The notes: generated by a model not told the origin, from the sequence alone. A stretch of DNA of 20,779 nucleotides from Verrucomicrobiota bacterium (GCA_023430825.1 JAEYYL010000044.1:1-20779), one strand, 5' to 3'; positions 7,399 to 14,836 are shown, numbered from the stretch's first letter. Program-made: numbers and translations.

Positions 7399-10300
7399 AT
7401 GTCAGGCATTTTCCGGCGCCTCGCACTCGGCCTTGTATTGATCGTCGCAGCCGCGGCTTTGCTGCTGCTCTCCGACCTCAACTCGCGGATTAAACCCTCC
7501 GTGGGCCCCGCCCAGCCCGCCGCGCCCAACCGCACGGTCCGCATCGCACTCCTCCAGCACGCCTCGCAACTCGTCCTCGACGAGGGCCGCGTCGGCATGC
7601 TCGCCGGCCTCGCCGAACACGGCTGGCGCGTCGGCGACAACGTCGAACTCAAATACTTCAACGCCGAGGGCGACATCGCCGTCGCGCAAACCATCGCCCA
7701 GGCCATGGCCAGCGGCGGCTACGATCTGCTGCTCACCATCAGCACCGTTTCCTTTCAGGCCGTCGCCAACGCCAACCGCGCCGGCGCCACGCCCCACGTC
7801 TTCGGCCTCGTCACCGATCCCTACGGCGCCGGCGTCGGCATCAGCCGCGAAAACCACCTCGACCATCCGCCCCACCTCGCCGGCTACGGCACGATGCAGC
7901 CCGTCGCCCTCGCGTTCAAAACCGCCCGCGAGATGAACCCCACCCTCAAAACCGTCGGCGTCATCTACAACGCCGCCGAAGCCAACTCGGTCGCCCAGAT
8001 CGCCCTCGCGCGCCAGGTCGCCACCGAACTCGGCATCTCCCTCGTCGAAGCCACCGTGGACAACTCCGCCGGCGTCGGCGAAGCCACCAACGCCGTCGTC
8101 TCCCGCGGCGTCGACGCCGTCTGGATCGGCGGCGACGTCACCGTGATGACCGCCGTCGATGCCGTCGTGGCCGCCGCCAAACGGGGCCGCGTCCCCGTCT
8201 TCACCGTCATCCCGCCCAACGTCAAACGCGGCACTCTCTTCGACCTCGGCGCCGATTACATCGAGGTCGGCCGGCTCACCGGTCTCCTCGCCGGCGAAAT
8301 CCTCCACGGCCGCAGCCCCGCCACCGTCGCCGTGGAAAACGTGATGCCCGAGACCCTCACGCTCAATTACCAGGCGCTCGCCGGCCTCAAAGACCGCTGG
8401 ACCATCCCCGACGCCTTCCGCGCCCGCGCCGCGCTCGTGATCGACGAAACCGGCGCGTCGCACGCGAAAGCCCCCGCCCACCCGGCGGCGCCCCCGTCCG
8501 CCGCCGCTCCCCGGCCGGCGTATCCACGTCCTGGACACACCTATCGCATCGCCTTCGCGTCCTTCGCGCCCGAGCCCAGCCTCGACGCCTGTCAGGCCGG
8601 CCTCCTCGAAGGCCTGCGCGAACTCGGCTGGAGCGAGGGCCAGAATCTCGTCGTCCACCGCACGCACGCCCAGGGCGAGATGGTGAACATCCCGCAGATG
8701 ATCCAGAACCTCGACAGCACCGACGCCGACGCGCTCGTCACGTTCTCCACCCCCGTCCTCCAAAGCGCCCTCGGCACCGCCAAGCGCAAACCCGTCGTCT
8801 TCACCTACGTCACCGATCCGCTCGCCGCCGGCGCCGGCAAAACCTACGACGACCACGCCGCGCACGTCACCGGCATCGGCTCGCTCCCGCCGATCGACGA
8901 CACCGTCAAGATCATCCGCCGCGTCCTCCCGCAGGTGAAGCGCCTCGGCACGCTCTACAACAGCGGCGAGGCCAACTCGGTTAAAATCATCAGCCTCCTC
9001 CGCGAATCCGCCCAGCGCGCCGATCTCGATCTCGTCGAACTCACCGCTGCCAACTCCAATGAGGTCCTCCAAGCCATGCAGGCACTCGTCGCCCGCGGCA
9101 TCGACGCGTTTTACCTGCCGAGCGACAACACCGCCTACCTCGCCTTCGACGCCATCCGCAAGGTCACGCAGGACGCGAAGCTCCCGCTCATCGTCGACGA
9201 TCCCGACTACGTTTCCCGCGGTGCGCTGTTCGCCTGCGGCCCCGGCTACTTTCACAGCGGCAAGGCCGCCGCTCCGCTCCTCGCCCGCGTCCTCCTCGGC
9301 GAAAGCCCCGCGAAAATTCCGATGGCCAACGTCTCGGTCAACACCACGCGTTTCAACCCCGAGTCCATCGCCCGCCTCGGCCTGAACATCGCCCCCGAAC
9401 TCATCCGCGAAATCGAAACCGCCGGCTCCACCGCCGCCGCCCCCGTTGGCGCCGCCGCGCCCCCGCCGCGTCCCACCGCCGTCGCTTCCACCACCCCCGC
9501 GAACCCCAACCCCACCGGCAAGAAATGGAAGATCGCCTACGTCCTCTATAACGAGACGCCGCCCGCCGAGGAAACGCTCGCCGGCATGAAGCGACGCTGG
9601 GCTCACAGCCCGCTCGTCGAGGGCCGCGATTACGAAATCAAGATCCGCAGCGCCCAGGGCGACATGGCGTCGCTCAGCGGCATCATCGACGCCGTGCTCA
9701 CCGACGGCGCCGATATCATCGTGCCGCTCTCCACGCCCACGCTCCAGCTGGCCGTGCAGAAAGTGAAGCGCACCCCGATCGTCTTCACGCTCGTCGCCAA
9801 CCCCATGGCCGCCGGCGCGGGCAAAAGCTACACCAACCACCTGCCCAACGTCAGCGGCATCTCCGTGATCGCTCCGTTCCGCGAAGCGCTCGATATCCTC
9901 GAGCGACATTTTCCCACCTACAAACGCCTCGGCACCCTCTTCTGCCCCGCCGAAGCCAACTCCGTCGACCTCAAGGAATCGCTCGAAGCCGAATGCAAGC
10001 GCCGCGGCCTCATCCTCGAAGCCGTCGCCGCCAACACGCCGACCGACCTCCCGGACGCCGCGCTCTCACTGGTGTCGAAGCCGATCGATGCCATTTTCCA
10101 AATCTCGGACAACATGTCGTCCGCCGGCTTCGCCGCCATCGCCCGTGCCGCGCGCTCCGCGCAGAAACCGCTGCTCAGCCTCAACAGCACCGGCGTGAAA
10201 CTCGGCGCCGCCTTCGGCTTTGGCCGCGATTACGAAGATGCCGGCGAAGCCACCGTCGCGATGCTCGAACGCGTGATCCGCGGCGAAGACATCGCGAAGA

Positions 10301-10416
10301 TGCCGTTCGAGCTGCCGCCCAAGGTGGTAAAGGTGTTCAGCGTCGAGCACGCCAAAGCCGTCGGCATGACCCTCCCGCCCGCCCTCCTCGAGGAAGTCAG
10401 CGCACCCGTCAAATGA
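7399..10416 (+). CDS. triple-module ABC transporter substrate-binding protein (TrpX-like, COG2984)
   Basis: Extracytoplasmic binding protein of an ABC importer, 1005 residues, about three times the usual length of near 330. An N-terminal hydrophobic segment (residues 8-25, no lipobox cysteine) suggests a membrane anchor or uncleaved signal. Three complete ABC_sub_bind modules follow, at about 45-351, 380-674 and 709-999. They are separated by Ala/Pro-rich linkers near 353-379 and 675-707. Each repeats the landmarks: an opening strand (VRIALLQ, YRIAFAS, WKIAYVL), a P(H/V/I)VF(G/T) motif before DP or NP, and GVIYNAAEANS / GTLYNSGEANS / GTLFCPAEANS. ATG 7399 is chosen over TTG 7318, which lies in a repeat. 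Known relatives bind amino acids or other small molecules; the ligand is unknown. Permease and ATPase genes lie downstream. Confidence 0.88.
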   Translation: MSGIFRRLALGLVLIVAAAALLLLSDLNSRIKPSVGPAQPAAPNRTVRIALLQHASQLVLDEGRVGMLAGLAEHGWRVGDNVELKYFNAEGDIAVAQTIAQAMASGGYDLLLTISTVSFQAVANANRAGATPHVFGLVTDPYGAGVGISRENHLDHPPHLAGYGTMQPVALAFKTAREMNPTLKTVGVIYNAAEANSVAQIALARQVATELGISLVEATVDNSAGVGEATNAVVSRGVDAVWIGGDVTVMTAVDAVVAAAKRGRVPVFTVIPPNVKRGTLFDLGADYIEVGRLTGLLAGEILHGRSPATVAVENVMPETLTLNYQALAGLKDRWTIPDAFRARAALVIDETGASHAKAPAHPAAPPSAAAPRPAYPRPGHTYRIAFASFAPEPSLDACQAGLLEGLRELGWSEGQNLVVHRTHAQGEMVNIPQMIQNLDSTDADALVTFSTPVLQSALGTAKRKPVVFTYVTDPLAAGAGKTYDDHAAHVTGIGSLPPIDDTVKIIRRVLPQVKRLGTLYNSGEANSVKIISLLRESAQRADLDLVELTAANSNEVLQAMQALVARGIDAFYLPSDNTAYLAFDAIRKVTQDAKLPLIVDDPDYVSRGALFACGPGYFHSGKAAAPLLARVLLGESPAKIPMANVSVNTTRFNPESIARLGLNIAPELIREIETAGSTAAAPVGAAAPPPRPTAVASTTPANPNPTGKKWKIAYVLYNETPPAEETLAGMKRRWAHSPLVEGRDYEIKIRSAQGDMASLSGIIDAVLTDGADIIVPLSTPTLQLAVQKVKRTPIVFTLVANPMAAGAGKSYTNHLPNVSGISVIAPFREALDILERHFPTYKRLGTLFCPAEANSVDLKESLEAECKRRGLILEAVAANTPTDLPDAALSLVSKPIDAIFQISDNMSSAGFAAIARAARSAQKPLLSLNSTGVKLGAAFGFGRDYEDAGEATVAMLERVIRGEDIAKMPFELPPKVVKVFSVEHAKAVGMTLPPALLEEVSAPVK

Positions 10417-10439
10417 ACGCCGCGCCTCCGCTTCCCAAG

Positions 10440-10529
10440 CTAGGAGCCTGCTGGCAGGCGATTCACCGTTCCACCGTGGCTCGCTGCGTGAGCAGCGGGA
10501 CATCCGCCATCGCCTTCCACCAGGCTCCC
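10440..10529 (+). repeat. bipartite hairpin repeat, copy B, with terminal inverted repeats
   Basis: Module 1 is CTAG plus GCCTGC-tg-GCAGGC (10446-10459). Module 2 at 10474-10500 is identical over 27 nt to the copy at 13787-13813 and forms CTCGCTGC-GTGA-GCAGCGGG. The outer ends 10442-10462 and 10509-10529 are reverse complements at 18 of 21 positions. The element is therefore an 88-bp unit with terminal inverted repeats. It fills most of the gap between the binding-protein gene and the STAS gene. Confidence 0.7.
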
Positions 10530-10558
10530 ACCTTCCGATCGCCCACCGTCTGACCGCT

Positions 10559-11821
10559 ATGGAAATCACCCGCGAAAAATCCGGCGACCTCCTCGTCATC
10601 CGCCTCGCCGGCCGGCTCGACGCCAACTGGTGCAACCACGTCCAGACCGCCCTCGCCTCCGCGGTGCGCGACGGCGAACACCGCGTGCACCTCGACATGG
10701 CCGCCGTCAGCTACGTCAGCTCCGCCGGCCTGCGCGTCCTGCTCACGTTCTACAAGCAGCTCCGCGCCATCAACGGCCTCTTCGCCGTCGCCAACGCCTC
10801 GCCCGCCGTCCGCGAAGTCCTCGAACTCGCCGGACTCGACATGCTCATCGCACTCGCCGCCGCGCCCGCCGCCGCTGCCAGCGAAACCGGCCGCACGCAC
10901 GCGTCTCCGTCCGCGCACTACGAGATCTTCGCCAAGGACTCCTCCACCGCCGCCTTCCAACTCGGCGTCGTCGGACAATCCACCGTGCTCGCCACCGGCG
11001 CCGGCAGCGCCCGTCCGCCGCGCGCCGATTTTGGCGCGTCCGCCTTCGCCCTCGGCCTCGGCGCGCTCGGCGCCAACTACGGCGATTGCGAAACCCGCTT
11101 CGGCGAATTCCTCGCCGTCGCCGGCGTCGCCGCGTTCCAACCCGCCGACGGCTCCAGCCGCCCCGACTTCGTCGTCAGCCAGGGCGCACTCGTCCCGGAA
11201 GGTTACCTGCTCCTCGGTCTCTCCGGCAGCGGCACGTTTCCCACGCTCGCCCGTTTCGAAGCGAAAAAAGAAGCCCGCGCCATCGGCCTCGCCGAACTCG
11301 CGCAAACCGCGCTCGACCTCGCCGGCACGCCCGCCGTCGCGTTCGTCGTCCTCGCCGAAACCGCCGGCCTCGTCGGCGCCACCCTGCGCCAGTCGCCCGC
11401 CGTCGCAAGTGCCGCCGCGGCGCCCTCGCCGCGCTTCGGTTTTCCGCAGATTCGCGACTGGCTCTCGTTCACCAGCGAACGCGCTTTCCGCGACACCACC
11501 TCGCTCCTTGTCGGCGTCGCCGCGCGTCCGGGCACGTCACTCGCCCCGCTCCTCCGCCCGCTGCAAAAGCCCGCTTCTTCCAACTCTCAGCCCTCCACTC
11601 TCAACTCGCCACCGCTCCACGCCCACGTCCACGCCGCCGCGTTCCCCTATCGCCCGCTGCGCAAGGGCCGCATCGAATTGAAATCGTCCGTCGCCGAACT
11701 CTTCGACGGCCACGCGCTGCAAGCCGTCCTCCACCTGCTCTCCGACCCGCGCGAATTCAACGGCGCCGGCGAAAGCGAATTCTTCCGCGGCGCCCTCTGG
11801 CTAGCGCCCGTAACCCCCTGA
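10559..11821 (+). CDS. STAS-domain protein with large uncharacterised C-terminal domain
   Basis: Residues 1-100 form a STAS domain of the anti-sigma-antagonist type, with LAGRLDANW near 16-24 and YVSSAGLRVLL at 52-62; S54 or S55 would be the phosphorylatable serine. After an Ala-rich linker, residues 119-420 form a domain I do not recognise. It contains GANYGDCETRFGEFLAVAG and FVVSQGALVPEGYLLLGLSG, and is not clearly a PP2C or kinase fold. A short repeat-encoded linker interrupts it near residue 341. The gene lies between the ABC binding-protein and permease genes, in the same direction, so the product may link transporter state to partner switching. That role is inference. The start lacks a Shine-Dalgarno motif. 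Confidence 0.75.
   Translation: MEITREKSGDLLVIRLAGRLDANWCNHVQTALASAVRDGEHRVHLDMAAVSYVSSAGLRVLLTFYKQLRAINGLFAVANASPAVREVLELAGLDMLIALAAAPAAAASETGRTHASPSAHYEIFAKDSSTAAFQLGVVGQSTVLATGAGSARPPRADFGASAFALGLGALGANYGDCETRFGEFLAVAGVAAFQPADGSSRPDFVVSQGALVPEGYLLLGLSGSGTFPTLARFEAKKEARAIGLAELAQTALDLAGTPAVAFVVLAETAGLVGATLRQSPAVASAAAAPSPRFGFPQIRDWLSFTSERAFRDTTSLLVGVAARPGTSLAPLLRPLQKPASSNSQPSTLNSPPLHAHVHAAAFPYRPLRKGRIELKSSVAELFDGHALQAVLHLLSDPREFNGAGESEFFRGALWLAPVTP
11578..11611 (+). repeat. CAACTCTC-type word repeat translated as a linker
   Basis: The stretch consists of the word block CAACTCTCAGCCCTCCACTC followed by TCAACTC. Within the STAS gene it is read as SSNSQPSTLNSPP (about residues 340-352). Its composition, low-complexity and Ser/Asn/Pro-rich, differs from the Ala/Arg/Gly-rich coding DNA around it, which suggests insertion of an intergenic-type repeat into a surface loop. 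Confidence 0.5.
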
Positions 11822-11842
11822 ACCAACCCGCCTGCCCCACGC

Positions 11843-11905
11843 CTCCTCTCTCCGTTCTCCGTCCCTCCGTCCTCCGCCCCTCCGTTCTCCGTTCTCCGTC
11901 CCCGC
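11843..11905. repeat. TCCGTTCTCCG tandem-word repeat
   Basis: Short words TCCGTTC, TCCGTCC and TCCGCCC alternate from about 11843 to 11905, ending one base before the permease ATG. The resulting leader is almost purely pyrimidine plus G and contains no Shine-Dalgarno motif. Confidence 0.55.
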
Positions 11906-11906
11906 A

Positions 11907-12836
11907 ATGACCCTCCTCATCGGCGCCTTCACCATCGGCCTGATCCTCTCACTGCTCGCGATGGGCGTGTTCGTGTCGTTCCGCATCTTCTCGATGCCCG
12001 ACATCACGACCGACGGCTCGATCACGCTCGGCGCCTCGATCGCCGCCATTCTCCTCGTGAACGGCGTCAACCCCTTCCTCGCCACCGCCGCCGGCGCCCT
12101 CGGCGGCGCGCTCGCTGGCACCATCACCGGCGTCCTCCACACCAAGTTCAACATCAACGCCCTCCTCGCCGGCATCCTCGTGATGACCGCGCTCTACTCG
12201 GTCAACCTGCACGTCATGGGCCGCAGCAACGTCCCGCTCATGCAGGCCACCACGCTCGCCAGCCAGAGCGAAACCCTCGGCCACGCGCTTTTCAGCGGCC
12301 CTTCGATCAACCTCCTCGGCTGGTCCGTCGGCTCCGCCGACGCCACCGCGCTCATTCTCGCTTTCCTCTTCGCCTGCGCCGCCGGGGCCACGCTCTACGC
12401 GTTTTTCCGCACCAACCTCGGCACCGCCATGCGCGCGACCGGCGACAACGCCCAGATGATCCGCGCCCTCGGCGCCAACGTGGAACGCAACATCGTCCTG
12501 GGCCTCGCCCTCTCCAACGGTCTCGTCGCCCTTTCCGGAGCACTCCTCGCGCAATACCAGGGTTTCGCCGACGCCCAGATGGGCATCGGCATGGTCGTCT
12601 GGGGTCTCGCCAGCGTCATCATCGGCGAAGCGCTCACCGGCACGCGCAGCCTCGGCCTCACGATCATCGGCGCGATCATGGGCTCCGTCCTCTTCCGCCT
12701 GCTCGTCGCCATCGCCCTCCGCTGGGGCCTCAACCCCAACGACCTCAAGCTCGTCACCGCCCTCTTCGTCTTCGCCGCCCTCGTCCTCCCCGGCTTCATT
12801 AGTCGCCTCAAAAAGAGGCGACCCGTTCAAGTTTAA
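11907..12836 (+). CDS. ABC transporter permease, BPD_transp_2 type (COG4120, TrpY-like)
   Basis: Inner-membrane channel subunit of the importer, 309 residues with about eight to ten hydrophobic segments. The first is LLIGAFTIGLILSLLAMGVF (residues 3-22). The motif MPDITTDGSITLGASIAAIL (29-48) closely resembles the PDxTxDGSxxLGAAxAA signature of the COG4120 permeases that partner COG2984 binding proteins. GTAMRATGDNAQMIRALG (about 170-188) is the cytoplasmic coupling-loop region that contacts the ATPase. Only one permease gene is present, so a homodimer is expected. The last codons (SRLKKRRPVQV) overlap a perfect hairpin and the start of an AAGTTTAAG repeat. The gene is followed 83 bp later by the ATPase gene. 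Confidence 0.9.
   Translation: MTLLIGAFTIGLILSLLAMGVFVSFRIFSMPDITTDGSITLGASIAAILLVNGVNPFLATAAGALGGALAGTITGVLHTKFNINALLAGILVMTALYSVNLHVMGRSNVPLMQATTLASQSETLGHALFSGPSINLLGWSVGSADATALILAFLFACAAGATLYAFFRTNLGTAMRATGDNAQMIRALGANVERNIVLGLALSNGLVALSGALLAQYQGFADAQMGIGMVVWGLASVIIGEALTGTRSLGLTIIGAIMGSVLFRLLVAIALRWGLNPNDLKLVTALFVFAALVLPGFISRLKKRRPVQV
12802..12822 (+). other. perfect hairpin in the 3' end of the permease gene
   Basis: GTCGCCTC-aaaaa-GAGGCGAC is an 8-bp perfect stem inside the last codons of the permease. It has no following T run, so intrinsic termination is unlikely. It could slow 3' decay or adjust expression between permease and ATPase. Confidence 0.45.
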
Positions 12837-12896
12837 GTTCGAAGTTTAAGTCCCCACATCGTCCCCGTCCTTAAACTTCAACTTTCCACTTCAACT
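12826..12896. repeat. interrupted palindrome built on AAGTTTAAGTTC
   Basis: The left arm GTTCAAGTTTAAGTTCGAAG continues to about 12851; the right arm, from about 12869, reads CCTTAAACTTCAACTTTCC and then CACTTCAACT. The left arm contains the permease stop codon (TAA 12834-12836), so the repeat supplies the last codons of that gene. AT-rich against its surroundings. Confidence 0.6.
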
Positions 12897-12919
12897 GCGC
12901 GGCCACGCCGCGCCCGCCC

Positions 12920-13732
12920 ATGCTCACGCTCTCCGCCATCCGCAAAACCTTCAACCCCGACACGGTCAACGAAGTCCGCGCATTGCAGGGCGTCGATCTC
13001 ACGATCGAAGAGGGCTCGTTCGTGATCGTCCTCGGCATGAACGGCTCAGGCAAATCCACCCTGCTCAACGCCGTCGCCGGCTCCTTCTACGTCGACGAAG
13101 GCCGCATCGAACTCGCCGGCCGCGACGTCACCCGCTGGCCCGAACACAAGCGCGCCCAGCTCATCGGCCGCGTGTTTCAAAATCCGTTCAGCGGCACCGC
13201 GCCCACCATGTCGATCGCCGAGAACTTCGCGCTCGCCGCCGGCCGCGGCCGCCCGCGCGGTCTCGGCTGGGCGCTCTCGCCCCACCTCATGAAGCCGCTC
13301 CGCGAGCGCATCGCCTCGCTCAAGATGGGCCTCGAGCACCGCCTCGACAACGCCATCGGCTCGCTCTCCGGCGGACAGCGCCAGGCCCTCACGCTCCTCA
13401 TGGCCACGTGGCTCCGTCCGCACCTGCTTCTCCTCGACGAACACACCGCCGCCCTCGACCCGAAAAGCGCCGACCAGGTCATCGCCCTCAGCGACGAGGT
13501 CATCCAGCGCGACAAGCTCACCACGCTCATGGTCACGCACTCGATGCAGCAGGCCGTCAGCCTCGGCGACCGCATCATCATGATGCACCGCGGGCGCGTG
13601 CTCCACGATTTCCGCGGCGCCGAGAAAAAACGCCTGCGCGCCGAAGATCTCCTCGACCGTTTCGACGAAGTCCGCCGCCGCGAACAGCTCGACGAATCCG
13701 CCGCCACGATGCTCAACGAGCTCTACGTCTAG
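12920..13732 (+). CDS. ABC transporter ATP-binding protein (COG1101, TrpZ-like)
   Basis: Cytoplasmic ATPase that powers the importer, 270 residues. The complete set of motifs is visible: Walker A GMNGSGKST (39-47), Q-loop VFQNPFSGT (near 87-95), signature LSGGQRQ (149-155), Walker B LLLLDEH (169-175) and the H-loop VTHSMQQA near 207. The Q-loop sequence and the C-terminal RAEDLLDRFDEVRR are typical of the COG1101 group that pairs with COG2984/COG4120 proteins. It follows the permease by 83 bp in the same direction, consistent with one operon. The start ATG 12920 gives MLTLSAIRKTF at the usual position and has no Shine-Dalgarno motif. Confidence 0.93.
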   Translation: MLTLSAIRKTFNPDTVNEVRALQGVDLTIEEGSFVIVLGMNGSGKSTLLNAVAGSFYVDEGRIELAGRDVTRWPEHKRAQLIGRVFQNPFSGTAPTMSIAENFALAAGRGRPRGLGWALSPHLMKPLRERIASLKMGLEHRLDNAIGSLSGGQRQALTLLMATWLRPHLLLLDEHTAALDPKSADQVIALSDEVIQRDKLTTLMVTHSMQQAVSLGDRIIMMHRGRVLHDFRGAEKKRLRAEDLLDRFDEVRRREQLDESAATMLNELYV

Positions 13733-13858
13733 AGCATTTCAAAGAGCCGCACCGGATTGTAGAAAGCCTGCTTGCCGACGACTCCGCCGTGGCTCGCTGC
13801 GTGAGCAGCGGGATCGCACCGCGATCGCCGGCCAGTTTACCCTCCATCGAAATGCTCT
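13731..13858. repeat. 128-bp element with 10-bp inverted ends enclosing bipartite repeat copy C
   Basis: AGAGCATTTC (13731-13740) and GAAATGCTCT (13849-13858) are perfect inverted ends. Inside lie GTAG (13759-13762), GCCTGC, and the 27-nt module at 13787-13813 that is identical to copy B. The left end overlaps the stop codon of the ATPase gene (TAG 13730-13732). The structure resembles a small non-autonomous mobile element or a large transcript-end hairpin. No clear target-site duplication is seen. Confidence 0.6.
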
Positions 13859-13876
13859 GATCTCCCAAAACGATTT

Positions 13877-13948
13877 TCCGCGAATCACACGCACCGACGC
13901 AAATGAGAGTTTGCGCCTTCGCGTAAATTCGCGTGTTTCGCGGGAGGG
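13877..13948. repeat. interrupted palindrome built on CGCGAATTCGCG
   Basis: The left arm TTCCGCGAATCACACGC faces a right arm ending GCGTGTTTCGCGGG, with an inner GACGCAAA/TTTGCGCC pair. Its last bases, GGGAGGG, form the only convincing Shine-Dalgarno-like motif on the plus strand of this window, 9-10 nt before the RsbW-like start. The repeat may therefore supply the ribosome binding site. Confidence 0.5.
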
Positions 13949-13957
13949 CTCCTCGGC

Positions 13958-14377
13958 ATGAATTCCTCACTCACGCTCACCCTCCGCAACGACCTCGCGG
14001 AAATCTCCCGCCTCGCCGCCGAGCTCGAAGCGTTTTGCGAGCCGCTGAATCCCACGCCGAAAGCCGCGATGGCCCTCCAACTCGCGCTCGAGGAAACCGT
14101 CACCAACGTCATCAACCACGGCTACAAGGACGGCCAGCCGCACACCTTCACCGTCACGCTCGCCGCCGCCAACGGCCGTATCACCGCCGTCATTACGGAC
14201 GACGCCCCCGCCTACGATCCGCTCGCGCGCCCCGAGGTCGATACCTCGCTGCCGCTCGAAGAGCGTCAGATCGGCGGCCTCGGCGTTCACCTCGTCAAAA
14301 AACTGATGGACCGCGCCCACTACGAGCGCCGCGACGGCCACAACATCCTCACCCTCGAACGCGACCTCACACGCTGA
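13958..14377 (+). CDS. RsbW-like anti-sigma/serine kinase (HATPase_c_2)
   Basis: GHKL-fold serine kinase of the partner-switch type, expected to bind and phosphorylate STAS proteins. It has 139 residues, the usual length. The N-box is LEETVTNVINHGY (E46 as general base, N50 as metal ligand). The ATP-lid region starts at ITDDAPAYDP (79-88); the usual glycine of the D-x-G motif is alanine here. GGLGVHLVKK (106-115) is the second glycine box. It heads the block RsbW-STAS-GPP34-STAS downstream of the ABC genes. No sigma factor gene accompanies it, so its partner may lie elsewhere or may not be a sigma factor. GGAGG precedes the ATG. Confidence 0.88.
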   Translation: MNSSLTLTLRNDLAEISRLAAELEAFCEPLNPTPKAAMALQLALEETVTNVINHGYKDGQPHTFTVTLAAANGRITAVITDDAPAYDPLARPEVDTSLPLEERQIGGLGVHLVKKLMDRAHYERRDGHNILTLERDLTR

Positions 14378-14378
14378 A

Positions 14379-14476
14379 GTTCAGAGTTCCGTGTTCCGCG
14401 TTCAGAGTTACCCTAGCCCGCAATCCGCCAACAACCCGGAACCCCGAACCCGGAACCCCGAACCCGGAACCCGAAA
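14379..14476. repeat. GTTCAGAGTTCC / CCCGGAACCCCGAAC word repeat
   Basis: Left half: GTTCAGAGTTCCGTGTTCCG and so on up to about 14410. Right half: a tandem of CCCGGAACCCCGAA units at 14434-14476, antiparallel in rhythm to the left half. An open frame through the block (NPEPRTRNPEPGTRN) would extend the next STAS protein upstream, but it is repeat-derived. Confidence 0.6.
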
Positions 14477-14486
14477 CTTTTTCATC

Positions 14487-14813
14487 ATGGACATCACCGA
14501 ATCCCAATCCAACTCCGCGACCGTCCTCGCCCTCGCCGGCCGTCTCGACGGCCTCGCCAGCCCGGGCCTCGAACAGAAGGTCGACGCCCTCGTCGCCTCC
14601 GGCACGCGCACGGTCGTCTTCGATTGCTCGCGTCTCGTTTACGTCAGCAGCGCCGGCCTCCGCGCGTTTCTCACCTCCGCCAAAAAGCTTAAAACCGCCG
14701 GCGGCAAAGCCGCCTTCGCCGCCCTCGCCCCCGCCGTCCAGGAGGTCTTCGAACTCTCCGGCTTCCTCAACGTCCTCGAGGTCCATCCCTCCGTCGCCGC
14801 CGCCACCGCCTGA
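14487..14813 (+). CDS. single-domain STAS protein (anti-anti-sigma type)
   Basis: 108-residue STAS protein, expected to be the phosphorylation-controlled partner of the adjacent RsbW-like kinase. LALAGRLDGLASPGLEQKV (14-32) and VYVSSAGLRAFL (51-62) are the family landmarks. Serines 54 and 55 are candidate phosphosites. When aligned by the Gly-Leu, the position of the SpoIIAA phosphoserine is alanine 56. The ATG at 14487 begins the domain directly; the 32-residue upstream extension to 14391 is encoded by the tandem repeat and is rejected. The GPP34 gene follows after 23 bp. Confidence 0.9.
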   Translation: MDITESQSNSATVLALAGRLDGLASPGLEQKVDALVASGTRTVVFDCSRLVYVSSAGLRAFLTSAKKLKTAGGKAAFAALAPAVQEVFELSGFLNVLEVHPSVAAATA

Positions 14814-14836
14814 GCACCCTCGCTCTTCGCCCGCCC

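Noticed and set aside
7402..9909. 835-codon minus-strand open frame opposite the binding-protein gene
   Set aside because: Low-complexity Gly/Asp/Val/Glu composition and no motifs; the plus strand encodes three recognisable binding modules.
11847..11905. strong promoter or regulatory tract before the permease gene
   Set aside because: The tract is a TCCGTTC-type word repeat; no credible -10/-35 pair was seen.
11949..12830. 293-codon minus-strand open frame opposite the permease
   Set aside because: Glu/Gly/Asp-rich shadow; the plus strand gives a clear multi-pass permease.
14391..14486. N-terminal extension of the STAS protein at 14487
   Set aside because: It would encode a NPEPRTRNPEPGTRN tail from a tandem repeat; the STAS fold begins at ATG 14487.
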